Source: Persicaria tinctoria (Eukaryota > Streptophyta > Magnoliopsida > Caryophyllales > Polygonaceae). From it: 64,000 nucleotides of DNA. The stretch covers positions 40,725,001-40,789,000 of the forward strand of contig JBANSL010000001.1 of assembly GCA_037127255.1 (NCBI GenBank), written 5' to 3'. Within the stretch, counting starts at the first letter, position 1. Every line of letters starts with the position of its first letter. This document shows, piece by piece, positions 58,815-64,000 of this stretch. The notes beneath the pieces are model-generated. The model was not told where the DNA came from and did no database searches. It was given only the letters and a program-made list of their open reading frames with translations. The translations under genes were made by a program, and so were the position numbers.

Positions 58815-59983
58815 ACCAGAGCACGCTTTTTTTTATACATGGGAGCACACTTCTCGTACTGTGCTTATAGTGGATGCGCTCCCAAACAAGCACGCTTATT
58901 ATTTATCCGTGATCCCATATTTTAAACACGGTTTTGTGTTGAAGCATTCTTAAAATTGTCATACGGCCAATATCTGTTCTACTCGAATTATAAGAACGCT
59001 TCAATTGAAGCGTCCTATAAAAAAAAGTTTTAGCACACTTTTTTTCAAACCGTGCTTAATAATAAACACACTTTAAATAAAAAAATATGCTCTTTCATAT
59101 ATCTCTCAAACGGATATCCATCTCAACACTGGTCCAATGCAATACCTTACCTGTCGAACCAAGAATCGAACCCAAGACCTCTTGCACCCTCATACTGAAT
59201 TCATCCGGTTCACACGCCTGCCACCTGAGCTACGGAATTTTGTTGTAACTTTGTGCATTTACTTAATCTAATTACCAAAAAAAAAAACTCTAAATATAAA
59301 AAGAATATTTTTTCGAGAACGGTTTAAAAGAAAAATGTGTTCCCTCTAGTTAAATTTGGTTTTGGGAAGACACTTTTCTTATAAAACTGTGTTCGTTTTA
59401 ATTTTTTTTAAGCACGCTTTACATGAAAACCGAGCTAATTATTTCTTTAGAAACAAACGAGAACGGTTCTATAGAAAAGTGTGTTGATTTTAGTTTTGGT
59501 TTTGGGAACACACTTGTAAAATGAAACCATGTTCATTTTAATTTATTTTTAAGCACGCTTCACACGAAAACCGGGTTTAATAGTTTTTAGAAATAAATGA
59601 GAACAGTTTTATAAAAAAACATTTTTGTTTTAGTTAAATTTGGTTTTGGGAACACACTTTGAGAATTAAACCGTATTCGTTGTAATTTTTTAAGCACGCT
59701 TCACACGAGAACGGTTTTATAGGAAAGCGTGTTTATTTTAGTCAAATCTTTGGGAACACACTTTGAAAATTAAACTGTGTTCTTTTTATGTTTTTTTAAG
59801 CACGCTTTACACGAAAAGCGGTCTAAATATTTTTTTTAGAAATAAACGAGAACAGTTTTATGGAAAAGCGTGTTGCTTTTAGTTGAATTTGGGGTTGGGA
59901 ACACACTTTTAATATAAAACCGTGCTTAAAATAAAAAAAATAAGCACGCTTATCAAAAACCGTACCCAACTTACCGTGCTCCA
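58815..59983. mobile_element. Repeat-rich insertion within the Tat LTR
   Basis: It begins near GAGCACGCTTTTTTTT and ends near CCGTGCTC, inverted ends of about 7 bp. Inside, two phrases alternate: AAGCACGCTT(C/T)ACACGAAAA and GGGAACACACTTT...AAACCGTGTTC. The second occurs near 59,356, 59,510, 59,649, 59,752 and 59,897. No coding sequence; the superfamily is unresolved because no clear TSD was found. Confidence 0.5.
59150..59245 (-). mobile_element. tRNA-like SINE head or tRNA pseudogene
   Basis: The minus strand reads GTAGCTCAGGTGGCAGG (box A-like) and, about 45 bases later, GGTCTTGGGTTCGATTCTTG (box B-like). Spacing is longer than in a tRNA, which favours a SINE head. A poly-A-like AAAAAAAA lies at 59,277-59,286. 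Confidence 0.45.
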
Positions 59984-60418
59984 CCCCCTATATTTGTACT
60001 AGGTAAAAGAAGAAAGACAATCCGAGAAATAAAGCAATGTTCGAAGACCGCGAGCCCAACGGATTAGAAAGTTGACAACGACTTTCAGAAGCTCCGGGGG
60101 AGACTAAGATTGCTCGAATCCAAAGGCTACTGGTTTTCGAAGAGCACCAGCCGGGAAGGTAAACCAGTGATCGCGATGATTCTAAATCAAAATGATCGTC
60201 CACGTTGCAGGTAAGTGATTCCTAACCCGAAAATCTTGGGAAAACCTCATAGGGAGGGACGTGGATGGCTATTGTCCATATGCGTCGTCACGGAACAGGG
60301 TCGGTCCACATAATTATTACATGCGCGGGTCATGTAAGCCCATGAATTGCGCGTCCAGTCTCTTGCGTTTCCCCTGGGTCCCACAAAAATGGGATCTTTT
60401 TATGCGAGGTTTCCTCAC

Positions 60419-60435
60419 TGGCGCTGTCTGTGGGA
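60419..60435 (+). other. Primer-binding site of the Tat-type element
   Basis: TGGCGCTGTCTGTGGGA differs by one base from the usual Tat-lineage word TGGCGCCGTCTGTGGGA. Confidence 0.8.
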
Positions 60436-60567
60436 ACCTCTCACGCTAAGCGGATCTCGATACGAAATCCAAGACAGTTACTTCTCGACTTAACAAAGCG
60501 CGAGAAGAACCAAGCAACCTTTGTGGCCGTAATATTCTTAAGACCGATCGTCCGCATTGCAGGTACA

Positions 60568-62423
60568 ATGAGCCATTTTCAAAGTGATGCCTCTGATGAG
60601 ATGAGTCAAAGCGTTGCCTTTGAGCATGACGCGTCAAGCATGCATGACGCCTCTTTCACCCCCCCCAGAAACTCCTCAAGGTACGTGGAATCCCCCTCAT
60701 GTACCACTAGTACATGAAGACTATGTTCCACTCTATGAAGGCTATGTACTGCCCGTGTACGCCCACCATGGAGCTCTATACGAGGGACCCCGCTACTATC
60801 AACCCAGCTAAGAGCATCTTTACTACTACGATTATGGCGGCCCTCAATTTCATCAGGAAGGGGCTGCGTATCAGGGTTTTTCTCATGACGCGTACGGCTA
60901 TCCCAATAACGCGTACGATCATCCTCACGACGCTTATGGACATCCATACTACAACTATCACGGTCATGGAATTCCCCCTCCACACCAATAACAGTCACTA
61001 AAGAGGGAACGACCCGCGAAAAAACATCACTGAGGGGAACAGTCGTTTGACATTTCCACCTCCACCAAATCTAACTCAGCTCAGATGAAGACCGATGACC
61101 AAGAATCACTCCCTTCCATATTTTCCAAATACATATGCAGAGCACCTATGTCAATGTGGTGGAGAGATGTGAACCTGATGATGTATGACAGGACAACTGA
61201 CCCAGAAGATCATTTTTGCCAGTTCGTGACAGCCATGAGGATTAATGAGTATAAAGAGGTGATGATGTGTCAGACCTTTCCCTCCACGCTGACAAAGATA
61301 GCCCTCACCTGGTTCACGAATTTTCCCAGGAATTCAGTTGCCAACTTCACACGATTAACTCATGTCTTCAAGCCACATTTCGGAAGTGCTCGCTAAAGAA
61401 AGAAGACCATGTTAGACCTAAACTCAATCAAGCAAGGTGCGGATGAGACCCTGGGTCATTTCTTTGCCTGCTTCACAAGTGTGGTGTTACAAATATCAAA
61501 TTTCAATCATGAATCTCTTTGATGGTCATAATTCTGGCAGAAGGTGATTTCAAGACTTACTTATTTCGGAAGAAGCCTGAGAATTATGACCAGCTAAGAG
61601 ATTTAGTGTTGTTGCAGATTGACGTGGAAGAAGCCATTGCCTCCAGCTCGGGAGCAAACAGCAGGCACCCAGGTTTCTTTGGGAAGACTGTTGGATAGTC
61701 TCGGAGGGACGGAGAGGGAGGTAGGCAACAGAAGCCACAGTTTGCAAGAGAAGCGCTCCATTCGCGGCAAGATGAAATGCACCTGAACACTGAAAGAGGA
61801 CAAGGGTCACGCCAAAGGGAAGATCACCGGGGCGGAGGGAAGACCACAATCAAGATTACCCACCCCATAGAGATGATTACCATGAGCATGATCGTCGTCG
61901 CCGGGTATATCAGCCGCGATGGGATGACCATCATAGAAAATGGCAATCCCAGGCCATATGGATTATTAGCATCAAAGAGATGATCGGCCGCGGTATCAGA
62001 ACAGAGATCAAGAGCAACCAGGGAACCGACCAGAATACCCTCAACAGATCCGAGAAAGGGGCAGTGGCCGGAGATGGCGCGGAGGTCCCCAAAATAGGTT
62101 CCCACCAATGGAGGGGTCAGTAAATCAAGCACCTAGGGACCAAGCCAAGCCTAAAAGATGTAGGGCAAATCAAATTTCGGAGCCAGAAGGCTTCATCAAC
62201 ACTCTGGCAAGAGGACCATCCATTTCAGGGTCTAGTAACCAAGAAAGAAAAAGCTATGAGCCAGAAGAAAAACAACCTTCTTCCACGGCAAGTCAAAGAT
62301 TAGCACAACTGCCCCATACCGAAGTAGTGTTCTCCGGGAGAGATGCCAATGAGGTTCGAATGCCACACTTGGACCCGTTGGTAATACACGCTCAGATCGC
62401 TACTAATAATGTATATTTCATAT
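60568..62423 (+). pseudogene. Tat-type gag and start of protease, decayed
   Basis: The frame from 60,568 opens MSHFQSDASDEMSQS and is followed, across shifts, by a Tyr/His-rich segment (60,720-60,990). Then comes the gag core 61,085-61,396 (WWRDVNLMMYDRTTDPEDHF, TFPSTLTKIALTWF, HFGSAR), broken by TAA at 61,394. Next is QGADETLGHFFACF (61,430), an Arg/His-rich zone where no CCHC knuckle is readable (61,640-62,100), and VVFSGRDANEVRMPHLDPLV (62,320-62,390), which precedes the protease active site in this family. The sequence stops before the active-site DxG. Confidence 0.72.
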
Positions 62424-63505
62424 AGGCATTATAGGTATTTCTTATTGCATTTAGATAGGAGTTTTGCATATGTTTGAGTCTATTTTCATATATCTCTTGT
62501 GAAGTATTCGAGTTCGGAATCTACGCCTTTCTAGTGTTTATTCTGCAGAGTTACATTCCGACCTTGGATGGGATCTTGGAAGAGCTTAAGAGACATGTTT
62601 TGGAGCATATGGAGGCTGAGGAATAGGCTAGAGAGGAGCAAGGAAGCACAACATTGAAGACAACCAAGGAAAAGAGGAAATTCTGTCACTGAGATAGCGG
62701 CGCCCGCTGTGCTTAAGGTGGCACCCGCCGTGGGCCGATTTCCAGCAGTTGCGATTTCGGATCCGAAGATTCTATTTCCTATTATTATACTATTATATTC
62801 CTAGGGTTTTGCCGACTTCTTATGAGTCTTTATTAGGTTATTTCCATTATTTTCCGAGAGAGGAAGAGGAATTGTGAGACTATGAACACAATTAGAGAGA
62901 GAGAGAGAGAGAGAGAGAGGAAGATTCTATTTCCTATTATTATACTATTATATTCCTAGGGTCTGTGATTCAAAGACATGTTTGTTTAGATTGTAAGGAT
63001 TTGATTCTATTTAGTTATTGATATTCATATTTATCATCTTGTGCTTATTGATTATATTTGTGTTCCTTTCTATGATTGATCACCATGCTAGGAATTGCAT
63101 CTTAGCTATGTGAGATATGGAAAATCCCGTCATCATAGCACAAGGGCGTTCTGGTCTTTTACCAATAAATTCGAGTATTCAATACCACATTGATGCAGTC
63201 GTTTCGCATATTGATTACAATAGCGGTGTTGTGCATTAAGAGCGTTGACCGAATTAAATACGGCAACAGTTTTTTTTATTTAATATCGTAACAGTTTCTT
63301 CTATTTAATACTCGACTAGTATAAATAAGAAGAGATAGATTCATATTGGATGGGCAATGACTGACTTGAGCGTCGGAGTCTCCTCCGGAGGATACAAGCC
63401 CCATCCGACCTCGTTTGTTCTTGTTTTGCAGGCTACGGTTCGGGTGGGGTCGATGGTTAAGATCGATCTCCTTCAACCACTATGATGCAGGTTTTATGCA
63501 TCACA
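62424..63505 (+). repeat. LTR-like sequence of a second Tat-like element (start uncertain)
   Basis: The right end CATCACA at 63,505 is fixed by the PBS that follows. The left end is not resolved. Inside: a 43-bp exact duplication (62,765-62,807 and 62,920-62,962), separated by sequence that ends in (GA)13 at 62,894-62,919; and GCGGCGCCCGC-type words near 62,700. No gene. Confidence 0.5.
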
Positions 63506-63507
63506 AT

Positions 63508-63525
63508 TAGCGCCGTCCGTGGGGA
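63508..63525 (+). other. Primer-binding site of the second Tat-like element
   Basis: TAGCGCCGTCCGTGGGGA resembles the Tat-type TGGCGCCGTCTGTGGGGA with two changes, two bases after CACA. Confidence 0.65.
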
Positions 63526-64000
63526 TTCGATCAAAAAGCTATGCGATCGAAGTTCCTGGTGAAGATGAATCATGGGATCTGATTAAGCACGTACGACATT
63601 GGAAGGGAAGCCGTTGGAGTTATATATCGTCGGAGTCCTTCTCCGTCAACGCCTTCTGATCCGTGATCATCACGGTTGATTGGACCTCCATGTGCTCTTA
63701 TCCCGACGTTACGCTCAGATCTGAATCCCAGATCTTCCTCCTCCATTGATGGTCATGGCTGGAACCAGCGTACGACCCCCCGCTTGGATCTCTCCCTTGG
63801 TACGGATATGAACCGGCGCCTTGCCAATGGTGCTTGAGAAGATACGCAATTGGCTGCATCGCCTAATCCGATTATTCCCCGATGGTTTCACAACCCTAGC
63901 TGCATCGGCGACTATGCTTAATTGCCGCTTTGTCATCTTTGTTTCGATCCGACGCAGCCCCATCGTGATGACTCGGTGTTGGGACGATCGTCACCCACCG
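63526..64000. other. Leader of the second Tat-like element, to the window edge
   Basis: Continues from the PBS with GC-richer sequence. No recognisable protein in either strand; the open frame at 63,963-63,715 (-) has no known domain. Confidence 0.45.

Larger units (their letters stand above)
58521..60417 (+). repeat. 5' LTR of the Tat-type element, containing an insertion
   Basis: Starts TGATGAAACC and ends GGTTTCCTCA (rc TGAGGAAACC), a near-perfect terminal inverted repeat, one base before the PBS. A repeat-rich insert occupies about 58,815-59,983, so the original LTR was about 730 bp. Confidence 0.75.
58521..62423 (+). mobile_element. Tat-type Ty3/gypsy element, 5' part, truncated at right
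   Basis: LTR 58,521-60,417, PBS from 60,419, gag and the first part of protease, then an abrupt end near 62,423 where unrelated LTR-like sequence begins. The PBS word TGGCGCTGTCTGTGGGA and gag block TTDPEDHFCQF...MMCQTFPSTLTKIALTWF are typical of Tat-lineage gypsy elements. It lies directly against the 91-bp array. Confidence 0.8.

Noticed and set aside
59150..59245. A functional tRNA gene
   Set aside because: Box A and box B-like words are too far apart and no acceptor-stem pairing is seen.

Overview
This is a stretch of repeat-dense nuclear DNA from a flowering plant, probably a eudicot. The evidence is the element content (a chromovirus-like Ty3/gypsy element, Athila, Tat, a long-LTR Tekay/Del-like element, MULE with a Ulp1-like gene, CACTA, hAT, Stowaway MITEs, an L1-type LINE with an RNase H tail), plant-type spliced genes (plastid-targeted phosphoglycerate mutase; fragments like ULTRAPETALA and ACX4) and CCCTAAA telomere-like tracts. 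I cannot name the species. Only one host gene looks intact; almost everything else is transposon sequence, nested up to three levels deep.

Layout. 1-7,914: Ty3/gypsy element on +, with gag-pol broken by three in-frame stops and one frameshift; its 5' LTR is cut by the window edge. It sits inside a minus-strand Athila-type element whose gag-protease half, tRNA-Asp-type PBS and LTR occupy 7,915-11,814. 11,815-12,608: a 30-bp palindrome and an unknown two-exon gene remnant. 13,245-23,812: a minus-strand MULE with a decayed Ulp1-like protease gene, a 187-bp tandem array, a decayed transposase split by a non-autonomous hAT element (19,122-20,277, 8-bp TSD), and a right-end array of palindromic repeats. 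23,876-28,066: a 5'-truncated LINE with 14-bp TSD and poly-A tail, itself split by a solo Athila-like LTR (25,002-27,059, TSD TACAG).

28,067-33,736: the one intact host gene, a plastid-targeted 2,3-bisphosphoglycerate-dependent phosphoglycerate mutase-like protein of 346 residues in seven coding exons. The LINE landed in its pyrimidine-rich promoter, a few tens of bases upstream of the TATA box. 34,603-35,690: a solo LTR (TSD TCGCC) splitting a CT-rich exon-like stretch. 36,130-36,410: short tandem repeats and interstitial telomere-like sequence. 36,536-38,243: a minus-strand plant mobile domain (PMD) pseudogene. It is interrupted by a 16.4-kb minus-strand LTR retrotransposon (38,244-54,648, TSD CCTGT, LTRs of about 3.1 kb, no recognisable coding sequence), which in turn carries a CACTA element (45,206-50,002, TSD AAG) with exon fragments of at least two and perhaps four host genes.

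54,654-64,000: AT-rich 10-bp repeats, two Stowaway MITEs, a truncated hAT-like element, a five-copy 91-bp tandem array, a Tat-type gypsy element with its own LTR insertion, and the start of a second Tat-like element at the right edge.

The most unusual pattern is a pair motif: two TCGA-N2-TCGA-type words about 20 bp apart, repeated many times in two different Athila-like LTRs (TCGATATCGA in one, TCGAGATCGA/TCGATCTCGA in the other). It recurs with 21-bp spacing inside the Athila gag coding region, where it encodes acidic heptads.
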